A DNA stretch of 64,000 nucleotides, taken from the NCBI RefSeq assembly GCF_001667505.1, contig NZ_LZHZ01000004.1, positions 1-64,000 on the forward strand. The letters run 5' to 3'. This stretch comes from Mycobacterium sp. ACS1612. GTDB taxonomy: Bacteria; Actinomycetota; Actinomycetes; Mycobacteriales; Mycobacteriaceae. Numbering within the stretch: the first letter of the stretch is position 1; every line of letters starts with the position of its first letter. The notes under the pieces were generated by a model. It saw only the letters and a program-made list of their open reading frames with translations. It was not told the origin of the DNA and ran no database searches. Position numbers and translations under genes: made by a program. Positions 17,972 to 25,505 of this stretch are shown piece after piece.

Positions 17972-18769
17972 GTGCGGAAGCTGCTGACCGGTGCGATCGC
18001 GACGGTAACCGCGGTGGTCGTCGGCGCCGTCGGAACCGACTTCGGCGCCGCCATCTACGCCGAATATCACCTGGCCAGAAGCGTGCGCACGGCCGCGAAC
18101 CTGGATTTCGACCCGTGGGTCAGCATCCTGGGCTTTCCGTTCATCACCCAGGCCAGCCGCGATCGGTACAACGAAATCGAGATCAAGGCCAGTGGCGTGG
18201 ATCACCCTGTCGTCGGCAAGGTCGGACTCGAGGCGACCCTGCACCAGGTCGACGCCTCCCAGACGTCCTGGTTGATCGGTCCGGACGCCAGCCTGCCGGT
18301 CGGTGAGGTGGAAAGCCGCATCATCATCGACTCGACCCACGTCGGCCGCTTCATGGGCATCCCTGACCTGCTGGTCGAGGCGCCGTCACGGGAGACCAAC
18401 GATGCGACGGGCGGCACCACCGAGTCGGGCATCTCGAGCAACCGGGGACTGGTGTTCACCGGCACTCCCAGGAAGGCGGATTACGACAAGAAGGTCAGTA
18501 TCGCCGTCGATCTGTCGATCAGTGGGCCGGACCAGACGACGCTGATCTTCACCGGGACCGGGGTGCTGACCGGGCCAGGCACCGCTGACCAGGAGATTCC
18601 CGAAGACAAACTGCCCGCGGTGCTGGCCGCGTTCAGCACCAGCATGCCCGGGCAGAAGCTGCCGTTCGGGGTCCGACCCACCAGCGAGGGGGCCCGGGGT
18701 TCGGACATCATCATTGAGGGCATTACCAAGGGAGTAACCGTCCCGCTTGATCGGTTTCGATTGTCATGA
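17972..18769 (+). CDS. lmeA: LmeA-type DUF2993 periplasmic protein
   Basis: A 265-aa protein with an N-terminal signal or anchor (KLLTGAIATVTAVVVGAVGTDFGAAIYAEYHLA) and a beta-rich DUF2993 domain. The position beside glnR and thiX identifies it as the counterpart of Rv0817c, LmeA, which is reported to help elongate the mannan core of lipomannan and lipoarabinomannan in the periplasm. The GTG start has CAGAAT plus 6 bases upstream and may be leaderless. Its stop overlaps the thioredoxin gene start (ATGA). Confidence 0.88.
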   Translation: MRKLLTGAIATVTAVVVGAVGTDFGAAIYAEYHLARSVRTAANLDFDPWVSILGFPFITQASRDRYNEIEIKASGVDHPVVGKVGLEATLHQVDASQTSWLIGPDASLPVGEVESRIIIDSTHVGRFMGIPDLLVEAPSRETNDATGGTTESGISSNRGLVFTGTPRKADYDKKVSIAVDLSISGPDQTTLIFTGTGVLTGPGTADQEIPEDKLPAVLAAFSTSMPGQKLPFGVRPTSEGARGSDIIIEGITKGVTVPLDRFRLS

Positions 18770-19188
18770 GCTCTTCGATGGTGCTGGCCGTCACGGTGCT
18801 GATCGCGGCACTGGGCGTCGCCTTCGTCGTCGGCAGGCTGCTCACGCTGCGCGCCGGGATGTTGAAAGCCGCCGCCGAGGCCAGCGACGTCGACACCTCG
18901 GGCCTGGGACTTTCCGAAAGCGGACCGACGATCCTGCATTTCAGCGCGGAGTGGTGCGGGCCGTGCGCCGCGGTGCGACGGGTGGTGGACCAGGTGTGCG
19001 GGGAACTGCCCGGTGTCGCGCACGTCGAGATCGACATGGACGTCAATCCCGAAGCCGCCCGGCGGCTTTCGGTGCTGTCGCTGCCGACGACGTTGATCTT
19101 CGACGCCGACGGCCGGCCGCGGTATCGGACCAGCGGCGTCCCCAGCGCCGCTGACCTGCGGTCCGCGGTGCAACCGCTGTTGGCTTGA
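18766..19188 (+). CDS. thiX: Membrane-anchored thioredoxin-like protein
   Basis: A 140-aa protein with an N-terminal membrane anchor (VLAVTVLIAALGVAFVVGRLL) and a thioredoxin domain carrying the full active site AEWCGPCAAVRRVVDQ (about 62-77). The cis-Pro is in SLPTTLIFDADG. The active site probably faces outward and could reduce or form disulfides in envelope proteins. It overlaps lmeA by 4 bases and corresponds to Rv0816c. The name thiX is the positional name used in M. tuberculosis. Confidence 0.88.
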   Translation: MSSSMVLAVTVLIAALGVAFVVGRLLTLRAGMLKAAAEASDVDTSGLGLSESGPTILHFSAEWCGPCAAVRRVVDQVCGELPGVAHVEIDMDVNPEAARRLSVLSLPTTLIFDADGRPRYRTSGVPSAADLRSAVQPLLA

Positions 19189-19204
19189 TCACCCTGTCGT
19201 TGGG

Positions 19205-19210
19205 TAAGCT
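19205..19210 (+). promoter_or_regulatory. -10 element of the sulfur operon leader
   Basis: TAAGCT with 7 bases to the GTG of the polycysteine leader peptide. The spacing puts the transcript start at the GTG itself, so the leader is read from a leaderless mRNA. No clear -35 is seen. Confidence 0.6.
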
Positions 19211-19217
19211 GTCTGCC

Positions 19218-19310
19218 GTGTACGCCCGCCTCGAGCCGATGCTCACCAAGCGCCGCGCAGTCGATCTGTGCCGCGTCGCGGGTTGTTGCTGTTGTTGTTG
19301 TAGCTGCTGA
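19218..19310 (+). CDS. Polycysteine leader peptide (cysteine attenuator)
   Basis: A 30-codon reading frame starting with GTG. It begins VYARLEPMLTKRRAVDL and ends in six consecutive Cys codons, then Ser-Cys-stop (CCCCCCSC). It lies in the gap between thiX and a DUF4395-cysA-sseC operon. Leaderless polycysteine short ORFs in front of this same operon have been described in M. smegmatis as cysteine-responsive attenuators: scarce Cys-tRNA stalls the ribosome in the Cys run and changes downstream expression. Here the start codon, the codon run and the following hairpin are all intact. The peptide probably has no function of its own. Confidence 0.85.
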   Translation: MYARLEPMLTKRRAVDLCRVAGCCCCCCSC

Positions 19311-19341
19311 GCGCAGCCGCGCGAGTTAAGCGCGTCCGCTC
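19309..19341 (+). terminator. Attenuator-type hairpin after the Cys codons
   Basis: GAGCG...CGCGC (from 19309) can pair with GCGCG...CGCTC (to 19341), loop GAGTTAA region. It begins at the leader stop codon, so a ribosome stalled on the Cys run or released at the stop would allow or block its folding. It may act as a terminator or by masking downstream translation. Confidence 0.5.
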
Positions 19342-19401
19342 GGAGCAGCCGGTCAGGCCTGCTCATGCCCAGCCCCTCCCAACGCAACAGGAGTCTGCTT
19401 C

Positions 19402-19872
19402 ATGTCGACCAACACCACAGCCACGCAGGTGGATGTGCGCGGTCCCCGGTTCGCCGCATGGGTGACGACGGCCGTGATCGTGGCGACTCTGCTCGCCGCG
19501 GGCGCCAGCCCGGTCGCCGCTGCCGTGATCCTCGGCGCCCAGGCCGTCGTCTTCGCCGTCGGCGCGTGGCAGGGACCGCGCCGGCATCCCTACGGATTGA
19601 TCTTCGGCCGCTTCGTCGCGCCCAGGCTGGGGCCAGTCGCCGAGAAGGAACCGGTCGCACCGCTGAAGTTCGCGCAGTTGGTCGGCTTCGTGTTCGCGGT
19701 CGTCGGCGTCGTCGGATTCGCCTCGGGCGTCGAACTTCTCGGCTTGATCGCCACCGGCTTCGCGCTTGTGGCGGCGTTTCTCAATGCGGCCTTCGGCATC
19801 TGCCTCGGCTGCCAGATCTACCCGCTCGTCGCACGCGTCCGCTCAAGGGCGAGTGCACCGTCCACCGCATAA
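19402..19872 (+). CDS. DUF4395 membrane protein of the sulfur operon
   Basis: A 156-aa membrane protein with four hydrophobic segments, including VTTAVIVATLLAAGASPVAAAVILGAQAVVFAV and the pair LVGFVFAVVGVVGFASGV and LLGLIATGFALVAAFLNAAFG. The DUF4395 end motif GICLGCQIYP carries a conserved CxxC. The family is found next to rhodanese and sulfur genes; a role in sulfur-compound transport or membrane thiol transfer has been suggested but not shown. It is the first gene after the polycysteine leader and 35 bp before cysA. Confidence 0.85.
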   Translation: MSTNTTATQVDVRGPRFAAWVTTAVIVATLLAAGASPVAAAVILGAQAVVFAVGAWQGPRRHPYGLIFGRFVAPRLGPVAEKEPVAPLKFAQLVGFVFAVVGVVGFASGVELLGLIATGFALVAAFLNAAFGICLGCQIYPLVARVRSRASAPSTA

Positions 19873-19907
19873 CGCTCAAACAGTAAGCAATCGAAAGGAT
19901 TTCGTTC

Positions 19908-20741
19908 ATGGCACGCTCCGACGTCCTGGTCAGTACGGACTGGGCCGAGAGCAATCTCAACGCGCCTAACACCGTTTTCGTCGAGGTCGACGAGGACACC
20001 AGCGCCTACGACGGCGGCCACATCGAGGGCGCCGTCAAGCTCGACTGGAAGACCGATCTGCAGGATCCGGTGCGCCGGGATTTCGTTGACCAGCAGCAGT
20101 TCTCCAAACTGCTCTCCGAGCGCGGCATCTCCAACGACGACACCGTGATCCTCTACGGCGGCAACAACAACTGGTTCGCTGCATACGCCTACTGGTACTT
20201 CAAGCTGTACGGCCACGAGAACGTCAAGCTGCTCGACGGCGGCCGCAAGAAGTGGGAGCTCGACGGGCGCCCGCTGTCGAAGGAGTCGGTGAAGCGTCCG
20301 GAGACCAGCTACACCGCCAAGGCCCCGGACAACAGCATCCGCGCCTTCCGCGATGAGGTCATCGCGGCGATCAACCAGAAGAACCTCGTCGACGTGCGCT
20401 CCCCCGACGAGTTCTCCGGCAAGATCCTCGCGCCCGCGCACCTGCCGCAGGAGCAAAGCCAGCGGCCCGGGCATATCCCCGGCGCCATCAACGTTCCGTG
20501 GAGCAAGGCGGCCAACGAGGACGGCACCTTCAAGTCGGATGAGGAGCTGGCCAAGTTGTACGCCGAGGCCGGCCTCGACGGCGAGAAGGAAACCATCGCG
20601 TATTGCCGCATCGGTGAGCGCTCGTCGCACACCTGGTTCGTGCTGCAGGAACTGTTGGGACACAAGAACGTCAAGAACTACGACGGCAGTTGGACGGAAT
20701 ACGGCTCCCTGGTGGGTGCCCCGATCGAGTTGGGAAGTTGA
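19908..20741 (+). CDS. cysA2: Thiosulfate sulfurtransferase (rhodanese) CysA
   Basis: A 277-aa, two-domain rhodanese that moves sulfane sulfur from thiosulfate to an acceptor. The N-terminal inactive domain contains DLQDPVRRDFVDQQQFSKLL. The C-terminal domain carries the active-site loop IAYCRIGERSSHTWFVL with the catalytic Cys. It nearly matches CysA2 (Rv0815c). It sits between the DUF4395 gene and sseC and should share control by the polycysteine leader. Confidence 0.95.
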   Translation: MARSDVLVSTDWAESNLNAPNTVFVEVDEDTSAYDGGHIEGAVKLDWKTDLQDPVRRDFVDQQQFSKLLSERGISNDDTVILYGGNNNWFAAYAYWYFKLYGHENVKLLDGGRKKWELDGRPLSKESVKRPETSYTAKAPDNSIRAFRDEVIAAINQKNLVDVRSPDEFSGKILAPAHLPQEQSQRPGHIPGAINVPWSKAANEDGTFKSDEELAKLYAEAGLDGEKETIAYCRIGERSSHTWFVLQELLGHKNVKNYDGSWTEYGSLVGAPIELGS

Positions 20742-20742
20742 T

Positions 20743-21045
20743 ATGTGCTCTGCACCGAAGCAAGGACTGACGTTGCCTGCCAGCGTTGATCTCGAGAAGG
20801 AGACGGTGATCACCGGTCGCGTCGTCGACGGCGCGGGTCAGGCGGTCGGCGGCGCGTTCGTGCGCCTGCTGGACTCCTCTGACGAGTTCACCGCCGAGGT
20901 CGTCGCGTCGGCAACCGGTGACTTCCGGTTCTTCGCTGCGCCAGGTACATGGACGCTGCGCGCGCTGTCGCCTGCGGGCAACGGCGATGCGAGCGTGGCA
21001 CCGTCCGGGGCGGGCATCCACGAGGTCGACGTCAAGGTCGCCTGA
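20743..21045 (+). CDS. sseC: SseC-type DUF1416 protein
   Basis: A 100-aa DUF1416 protein that begins MCSAPKQG and has a beta-sandwich-like pattern (ITGRVVDGAGQAVGGAFVRLLDSS, then GDFRFFAAPGTWTLRALS). It always accompanies CysA in mycobacteria (Rv0814c, sseC2) and is presumed to act in sulfur metabolism; its biochemical role is not known. The ATG is 1 base after the cysA stop, indicating translational coupling. A strong hairpin follows. Confidence 0.92.
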   Translation: MCSAPKQGLTLPASVDLEKETVITGRVVDGAGQAVGGAFVRLLDSSDEFTAEVVASATGDFRFFAAPGTWTLRALSPAGNGDASVAPSGAGIHEVDVKVA

Positions 21046-21054
21046 CGCCGGAGG

Positions 21055-21079
21055 CTGCGGCCGGGTGGACCGGCCGCAG
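21055..21079 (+). terminator. Terminator hairpin after sseC
   Basis: CTGCGGCCGG and CCGGCCGCAG form a perfect 10-bp stem with a 5-base loop, 9 bases after the sseC stop. No T-run follows. It probably ends the sulfur operon. Confidence 0.75.
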
Positions 21080-21183
21080 AACGGCTTTCGCCGCGAAAAC
21101 GCTCCAAAATTTGCTGGACCGGCTCACCATTGTGGTAGCTCCCGCGCTGTCGCACGGGACAACCACGATGAACAGGGCCGATC

Positions 21184-21492
21184 ATGAAATTCGCAATTGG
21201 GGGATTCGCGACAACACTCTTCGCCCTCCTCGCCATAGCTACCGCTCCTGCGTCGACGGCCAGCCCGGACGACGACTTCCTCGCCGCTCTGACCAGGAGC
21301 GGCATCTCGTTCCCGCCGCAGGTGGGACTCAACCTCATCAGCGCAGGTCACAATGTTTGCGCCAAGCTGGCCAAGGGCGACCCGTACGACGACGTCGTTT
21401 CGTACGTCTCCAAGGGCCTTGGCAACAACAAGGGTCTGACGACGAGTTTCATCAGCGCCGCGACCAATACGTTGTGCCCCGGTCACCGCTGA
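21184..21492 (+). CDS. Secreted DUF732 protein
   Basis: A 102-aa exported protein. The signal peptide (MKFAIGGFATTLFALLAIATAPASTAS) is followed by the DUF732 pattern: DDDFLAALTRSGISF, then HNVCAKLAKG, and LCPGH at the end, with the two conserved Cys. DUF732 proteins are common small secreted helical proteins of mycobacteria without a known role. It stands alone after the sulfur operon terminator. Confidence 0.85.
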   Translation: MKFAIGGFATTLFALLAIATAPASTASPDDDFLAALTRSGISFPPQVGLNLISAGHNVCAKLAKGDPYDDVVSYVSKGLGNNKGLTTSFISAATNTLCPGHR

Positions 21493-21542
21493 GCGCCCGC
21501 GTGATCTTGAGCCACCATCACCGCCGAGAATCGGTGGGCGGC

Positions 21543-21548
21543 TAGACT
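21543..21548 (+). promoter_or_regulatory. -10 element of a leaderless small membrane protein gene
   Basis: TAGACT followed by 7 bases and the GTG at 21556. The arrangement predicts a leaderless transcript covering the small membrane protein, the nitrobindin-like gene and the lipoprotein gene. Confidence 0.5.
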
Positions 21549-21555
21549 CATCGCC

Positions 21556-21654
21556 GTGGTGTTGTTCTTCGAGATCATGCTCGTCGCGACCGTCGTGGTG
21601 ATCACGTGGTTCGCGCTGTACTCGCTCTATCGCCTCATCACCGACGAGTCGTGA
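21556..21654 (+). CDS. 32-aa single-span membrane protein
   Basis: Codons GTG GTG TTG TTC TTC GAG ATC ATG ... TGA give a 32-residue peptide. It has one strongly hydrophobic helix ([20 protein letters not shown]) and a short basic/acidic end ([10 protein letters not shown]). The -10 box lies 7 bases upstream. Its stop overlaps the start of the next gene (GTGA), so the two are translationally coupled. The intact frame, promoter and coupling argue that it is real. It could be a membrane tether or regulator for the neighbouring heme-fold protein, but that is inference. Confidence 0.65.
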   Translation: MVLFFEIMLVATVVVITWFALYSLYRLITDES

Positions 21655-22280
21655 CCTCCGGCGACGACGCCGTCGCCGCGGCGGCCGAACGAGCCAAGAG
21701 CACGGCGGCCCGCAACATCCCGGTGTTCGACGATTTGCCGCTGCCGGCGGATACCGCGAACCTGCGGGAAGGCGCCCACTTCAGCGACGCCCTGCTGGCA
21801 CTGCTTCCGCTGGTCGGGGTGTGGCGCGGCGAGGGCGAGGGCCGCGGCGCCACCGGTGACTACCGGTTCGGCCAACAGATCGTGGTGTCGCACGACGGCG
21901 GTGACTACCTGAACTGGGAGGCGCGGTCGTGGCGGCTCAACGACAGCGGTGAATACGAGGCGCCCGGCCTGCGCGAGACCGGCTTCTGGCGCTTCGTGGA
22001 CGATCCCGCCGATCCGTCGGAGTCCCAGGCCATCGAACTGCTGCTCGCACATTCGGCGGGCTACATCGAACTGTTCTACGGCAGCCCCCGCAACCAGTCG
22101 TCGTGGGAACTGGTCACCGATGCGTTGGCTCGCAGCAAGTCGGGAATGCTGGTCGGCGGCGCCAAGAGGCTCTACGGCATCATCGAGGGCGGCGACCTGG
22201 CGTATGTCGAAGAACGCGTCGACGCCGACGGCGGGCTGGTACCGCATCTGTCCGCGCGGCTGTCCAGGTTCGTCGGCTAG
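21651..22280 (+). CDS. Nitrobindin-like / FABP-fold beta-barrel protein
   Basis: A 209-aa protein, counterpart of Rv0813c. The family motif GxWxGxG is seen as [12 protein letters not shown] (about 66-77), followed by alternating strands ([41 protein letters not shown]). Nitrobindins bind heme and react with NO or peroxynitrite. Whether this one binds heme is not certain from the sequence. The GTG at 21651 overlaps the stop of the 32-aa peptide, and its own stop overlaps the next gene's start, so three genes are tightly coupled. Confidence 0.82.
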   Translation: MTSGDDAVAAAAERAKSTAARNIPVFDDLPLPADTANLREGAHFSDALLALLPLVGVWRGEGEGRGATGDYRFGQQIVVSHDGGDYLNWEARSWRLNDSGEYEAPGLRETGFWRFVDDPADPSESQAIELLLAHSAGYIELFYGSPRNQSSWELVTDALARSKSGMLVGGAKRLYGIIEGGDLAYVEERVDADGGLVPHLSARLSRFVG

Positions 22281-22537
22281 TGCGGCGGCTTGCGCTGGCC
22301 GCGGGGGTTGCCGCGGCAGGACTGCTCGCGGCGTGCTCGTCGAATTCGCCTGCTCCGGAACAAACTTCGCCATCGGTCGCTCCGGCCGGCCACGGCAGTC
22401 TCGCGCACTGTCTCAGCGAGCACGGCGTGCCTGCCGCCTCGGGTCCGGTCGCGGGTCCACCGCCCGGCGTCGACCAGAACGCCTGGCACCAGGCGATGCA
22501 GGCATGCTCCTCGTTCGCGCCAGGGCCCGCAGGCTAA
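22280..22537 (+). CDS. Small putative lipoprotein
   Basis: An 85-aa protein with a lipoprotein signal: RRLALAAGVAAAGLLAAC, lipobox LAAC, Cys about residue 19. The mature part is Ser/Pro-rich (SSNSPAPEQTSPSVAPAG) and then carries two Cys (in LAHCLSEHGVPA and MQACSSFAPG) that may form a disulfide. The GTG start overlaps the previous stop by 1 base. Its tail overlaps the convergent substrate-binding protein gene by 4 bp. No known family is recognised beyond mycobacterial small lipoproteins. Confidence 0.7.
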   Translation: MRRLALAAGVAAAGLLAACSSNSPAPEQTSPSVAPAGHGSLAHCLSEHGVPAASGPVAGPPPGVDQNAWHQAMQACSSFAPGPAG

Positions 22538-23388
22538 GCCAGCAGCGGCGCCCTGCCCACATCGGCCAACCACGTCTGCTCGAGGCGGGCCAGGGTGCCG
22601 TCGCCGTGCAGCTCCTCGACGGCCCACGAGACGCACCTGGTCAACCCGCTGCCCTTGTCGAGCACGATGCCGAGCTGCTCTACATCGCCTGGGGCACTTG
22701 GCAATTGACCCACCATCAGGCCGTGGCGCAATTCGTTTGCGACCGCGAACGCGGTGGGTAGATCGGCCACCAACGCGTCGATCTCACCGGTGCTGAGGGC
22801 CATCTTGGCGTCACCGTTGGTGTTGTACACCTCGATCGGGATGTCGCCGTTCACCGACTCCGCCGCCGTGTAGCTGGTGGTGCCGACCTGGACACCCAGC
22901 CGCAGCTTCTTCAGCCCGCGCACGGTCGTGACGGTCGCAGCTGGCGACGACTTCACCGTGACGACGCCCTGTGTCACCGTGAAATACGGTGATGAGAAAT
23001 CGACTGCAGCCCTGCGCTGTTCGGTGATCGAAAACTCGGAGAGGTTGGCGTCGAAGGTCTTGGGGCCCGGTGCCAGCGCCGCATTGAACGGCACCCGCAC
23101 CCACCGCACCTCGTCGGGCGTGTAGTCCATCTTGGCCGCGACGGCGTAGGCCACCGCCGCTTCGAACCCCTCACCGCTGGCTGGATTGTCGCCCATGTAC
23201 CACGGCGGGTACACCGGTTGGTCGGTGCCGAAGGTGAAGATGCCGGAGTACAGCGTCTTCAACGCGTCCTTCTTACATTTGTCGGCGGTAGGGGCCGCGG
23301 TCTTGTATGAGATCGGAGCACATGCCGTGCTCACCGCGACGAGGGCCGCCACCGCCACTCCGACCACCCGCCGCACGCCATGCATCAT
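22534..23388 (-). CDS. Extracytoplasmic solute-binding lipoprotein (family 3)
   Basis: A 284-aa protein. The lipoprotein signal GVAVAALVAVSTAC has its Cys at about residue 23. The periplasmic-binding-protein fold of family 3 (polar amino acids) is recognised from GTDQPVYPPWYMGDNPASGEGFEAAV, FDANLSEFSITEQRRAAVDFSSPYF and LRLGVQVGTTSYTAAESV. No permease or ATPase gene lies beside it, so it must work with a transporter encoded elsewhere or act as a receptor. The start is the first of two ATGs. An unusual structured leader region lies upstream. Confidence 0.85.
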   Translation of the reverse strand: MMHGVRRVVGVAVAALVAVSTACAPISYKTAAPTADKCKKDALKTLYSGIFTFGTDQPVYPPWYMGDNPASGEGFEAAVAYAVAAKMDYTPDEVRWVRVPFNAALAPGPKTFDANLSEFSITEQRRAAVDFSSPYFTVTQGVVTVKSSPAATVTTVRGLKKLRLGVQVGTTSYTAAESVNGDIPIEVYNTNGDAKMALSTGEIDALVADLPTAFAVANELRHGLMVGQLPSAPGDVEQLGIVLDKGSGLTRCVSWAVEELHGDGTLARLEQTWLADVGRAPLLA

Positions 23389-23439
23389 CGCGCACCCGAG
23401 TCAACTGGTGCCAGTATCAGGCCGGTCAAGGCATGAAGC

Positions 23440-23490
23440 GGCCCCCGAGCCGTCGTACCTGGTTGGACAAAACCGAGGGGCTCGGGGGCC
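23440..23490 (-). other. Long hairpin in the leader of the solute-binding protein gene
   Basis: GGCCCCCGAGCC (23440-23451) and GGCTCGGGGGCC (23479-23490) are a perfect 12-bp inverted repeat. The 27-base loop contains a smaller GGTT/AACC stem. It sits 50-100 bp before the lipoprotein start and downstream of a mini-ORF with a very strong ribosome site. It may be the terminator of the upstream cyclase gene or an attenuator. Confidence 0.5.
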
Positions 23491-23540
23491 GGGTGACTGC
23501 GGGGAATTCGCCGGCGCGCGCAGGAGACTCCCCGGTGCTG

Positions 23541-23579
23541 CTAGCTCGCAGCCACCTCACATGTCCGTAAGTCACTCAA
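23541..23579 (-). CDS. Candidate 12-aa leader peptide
   Basis: On the minus strand, AAGGAGGTGGTCC (23598-23586) almost perfectly complements the 16S rRNA 3' end. It is followed by TTG and the codons for SDLRTCEVAAS, then TAG. A second frame from GTG 23575 runs 49 codons to 23426. Such a strong ribosome site without a long gene suggests a regulatory peptide. The spacing of about 12 bases to TTG is long, so the call is tentative. Confidence 0.3.
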   Translation of the reverse strand: MSDLRTCEVAAS

Positions 23580-23647
23580 TTGGTCGGACCACCTCCTTCC
23601 TTGTGTACAGGCGACGGTACCTGCGTATCCGCACGGCGACAACCGAT

Positions 23648-24556
23648 TTAGGGATGCGCCGGGGTTTGGAACCAGCGCGCGCGTTGGGCGGCGACGGGTT
23701 CGTGCTTGCCTTTCACGGCAAGATGTTCGAGCGGCCCGACGGGTTCGTCGAGGAAGTCGGCGAGGCGTTGGGCGACCACCACCTCCCCGCTGCCCGCGCA
23801 CCCCTGTAGCCGGGCCGCGGTGTTCACCACGTCGCCAATCGCGGTGAAGTCACTGATGGCGCCGCTTCCGCCGATGTTTCCGACGAATGCCTCGCCGTAG
23901 TCGAGGCCGATACCGAGGTCGAGGGCGGGGCCCTCCCGACTTCCGTAGCCGAGACCGGCGAGCAGCAGGCGGGCGTGCTCGAGCATGACCTTCGCCACCG
24001 TTCGCCGGTCTGCGTCTTGCGGCTTGAAGGAGCTTCCTGTGACGAAGATCGGCAGATACAGCGCCATCACCTCGTCGCCGATCAACTTGTCGATCAGCGC
24101 TTCCGGGAACAGCACGTCCTCGGCGACGGAATACAGGCGTCGCAACAGCGCGGTCGCCTCCTGCGGCGTGATGGATTCGGAACGCGCGGTGAACCCGCGC
24201 AGGTCGGCGAACATGACACCCACCTCTGTGGTGATGCCGCCGGGCGGCGCCAATTCGACGCACGTCGCGCACAAGTTCGGATTCTTGCGCGACGGCCGGA
24301 AGCCCAGCGGCCGAACGAACCGGCTGCCGAGGCCTGCGAACGGCGCCCCACACATGCCGCATCGCGGGCTGGACGGCAATGCGCGCATTACCCGATGTAC
24401 CGCCCGTGTGCTTCTGACGGTGGAGAACTCGAAGTAGGCCTGCCATTCGTTCGAGGTCAGAGGCTGGCCCGGTCGCAAACCGGCGTGCTTCATCAGCCGA
24501 CGCAACGCCATGCGTTGATACCGAGTCAGCCGTTCATCTGCGGGCTGCTCCCCCAC
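23648..24556 (-). CDS. Class III nucleotide cyclase with N-terminal Cys4 motif
   Basis: A 302-aa soluble protein. The C-terminal class III cyclase domain shows the first metal Asp in VMFADLRGFTARSE (D118), the second in DKLIGDEVMALY (D161), the GLDYGEAFVGNIG turn, and DFTAIGDVVNTAARLQG with the transition-state Asn. A helical N-terminal region precedes CGMC (66-69) and CATC (96-99), which look like a four-Cys zinc site. It probably makes cAMP; substrate choice is not proven. The Cys4 knuckle may sense metal or redox state or support dimerisation. It is 32 bp after the pabC-like gene. Confidence 0.85.
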   Translation of the reverse strand: MGEQPADERLTRYQRMALRRLMKHAGLRPGQPLTSNEWQAYFEFSTVRSTRAVHRVMRALPSSPRCGMCGAPFAGLGSRFVRPLGFRPSRKNPNLCATCVELAPPGGITTEVGVMFADLRGFTARSESITPQEATALLRRLYSVAEDVLFPEALIDKLIGDEVMALYLPIFVTGSSFKPQDADRRTVAKVMLEHARLLLAGLGYGSREGPALDLGIGLDYGEAFVGNIGGSGAISDFTAIGDVVNTAARLQGCAGSGEVVVAQRLADFLDEPVGPLEHLAVKGKHEPVAAQRARWFQTPAHP

Positions 24557-24588
24557 TCACTAAGCATGTCGCATCCACCGTTCAATAT

Positions 24589-25497
24589 TCAGCGATCGGA
24601 CACGATTGCCGCGTCGACCAGTTCGGCGAGATCGGCCGCCATCGGCGCAGGGGGTAGCAGCTTGCCGTCGAGGGTGTGCACCCGGGCGGCGAGCGTGATG
24701 CTCGACACCAACCAAACCCCTTGCGCCTCAAAGAGATCCGGCGGGGTCAGGTTGCGGTAGTCGCAGTCGTAGCCCTTGCTGCGGGCCACCTCGAACAGCG
24801 CCTGCTGCGTGGTACCACGCAAAATCGGATACCACGGCGGCGGTGTCAGAAGCGCTGGGGCGCCGTCGAGTTCCGTCGCGATCACCACCGTCGAGCGCGG
24901 CCCCTCCAGCACGTTGCCGTCCGAGCTGACGAAGATCACGTCGCCCGCGCCGTGCCGCTCGGCGTGCCGCAGCGCGGCCATGTTCACCGCGTACGACAAG
25001 GTCTTCGCGCCAGCCAACAACCACGGCATCTCGGACGCGCAGTCCGACGGCAGGCCGCGCGCCAGCGTCATGGCGGAAACCCCCTTGCGACGGGCGTCGG
25101 CGACCCGCGCGGGCAGCTGCCCGATCGTCGCATATGCGGTGCATGATGTCGCCGACCCAGCGGCTCCGGTCGGCGGCGATCCGCTCTCCCTGCCCCTGCT
25201 GTACACCAGCCGCAGCACGCCTTCGTCGCCGCCATCGGCGATCCACCGCTCGACGCCGGCCGCCACGGCGGCCCGCCACTGCGGCAGCTCGGGTTCGGGC
25301 AGATCGGTCATCCGCGCCGACTGCGTCAACCGGGCGAGGTGCGCCTCCAGCAGGCATGGCCTGCCGTCGCGCACCAACAGCGTCTCGAAGACACCGTCAC
25401 CGCGGACGGCGGCCAGGTCGTCTGCGAAGAGCAGGGGTGCCGCGGGGTCGTGCAGTTCGCCGTCGAGGGTGACGACGACTCCGGGTGCGCTGGCCAT
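24589..25497 (-). CDS. Aminotransferase class IV (aminodeoxychorismate lyase-like)
   Basis: A 302-aa PLP fold-type IV enzyme, counterpart of Rv0812. Visible are RGDGVFETLLVRDGRP near the N-terminus, the PLP-Lys region LLAGAKTLSYAVNMAALRHA, DVIFVSSDGNVLEGPRSTVV and ILRGTTQQALFEVA. It may form 4-aminobenzoate for folate, or act as a D- or branched-chain amino acid aminotransferase; both have been proposed for this family. The ATG at 25497 has a TACGCT box 8 bases upstream and is probably leaderless. It shares a 34-bp promoter region with ygfZ. Confidence 0.85.
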   Translation of the reverse strand: MASAPGVVVTLDGELHDPAAPLLFADDLAAVRGDGVFETLLVRDGRPCLLEAHLARLTQSARMTDLPEPELPQWRAAVAAGVERWIADGGDEGVLRLVYSRGRESGSPPTGAAGSATSCTAYATIGQLPARVADARRKGVSAMTLARGLPSDCASEMPWLLAGAKTLSYAVNMAALRHAERHGAGDVIFVSSDGNVLEGPRSTVVIATELDGAPALLTPPPWYPILRGTTQQALFEVARSKGYDCDYRNLTPPDLFEAQGVWLVSSITLAARVHTLDGKLLPPAPMAADLAELVDAAIVSDR

Positions 25498-25505
25498 GGC
25501 GTAGA

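Noticed and set aside
23440..23640. A known riboswitch class upstream of the solute-binding protein gene
   Set aside because: I compared the region by eye with c-di-AMP, M-box, SAM-IV and cobalamin consensus cores and found none; it is reported only as an unassigned leader.
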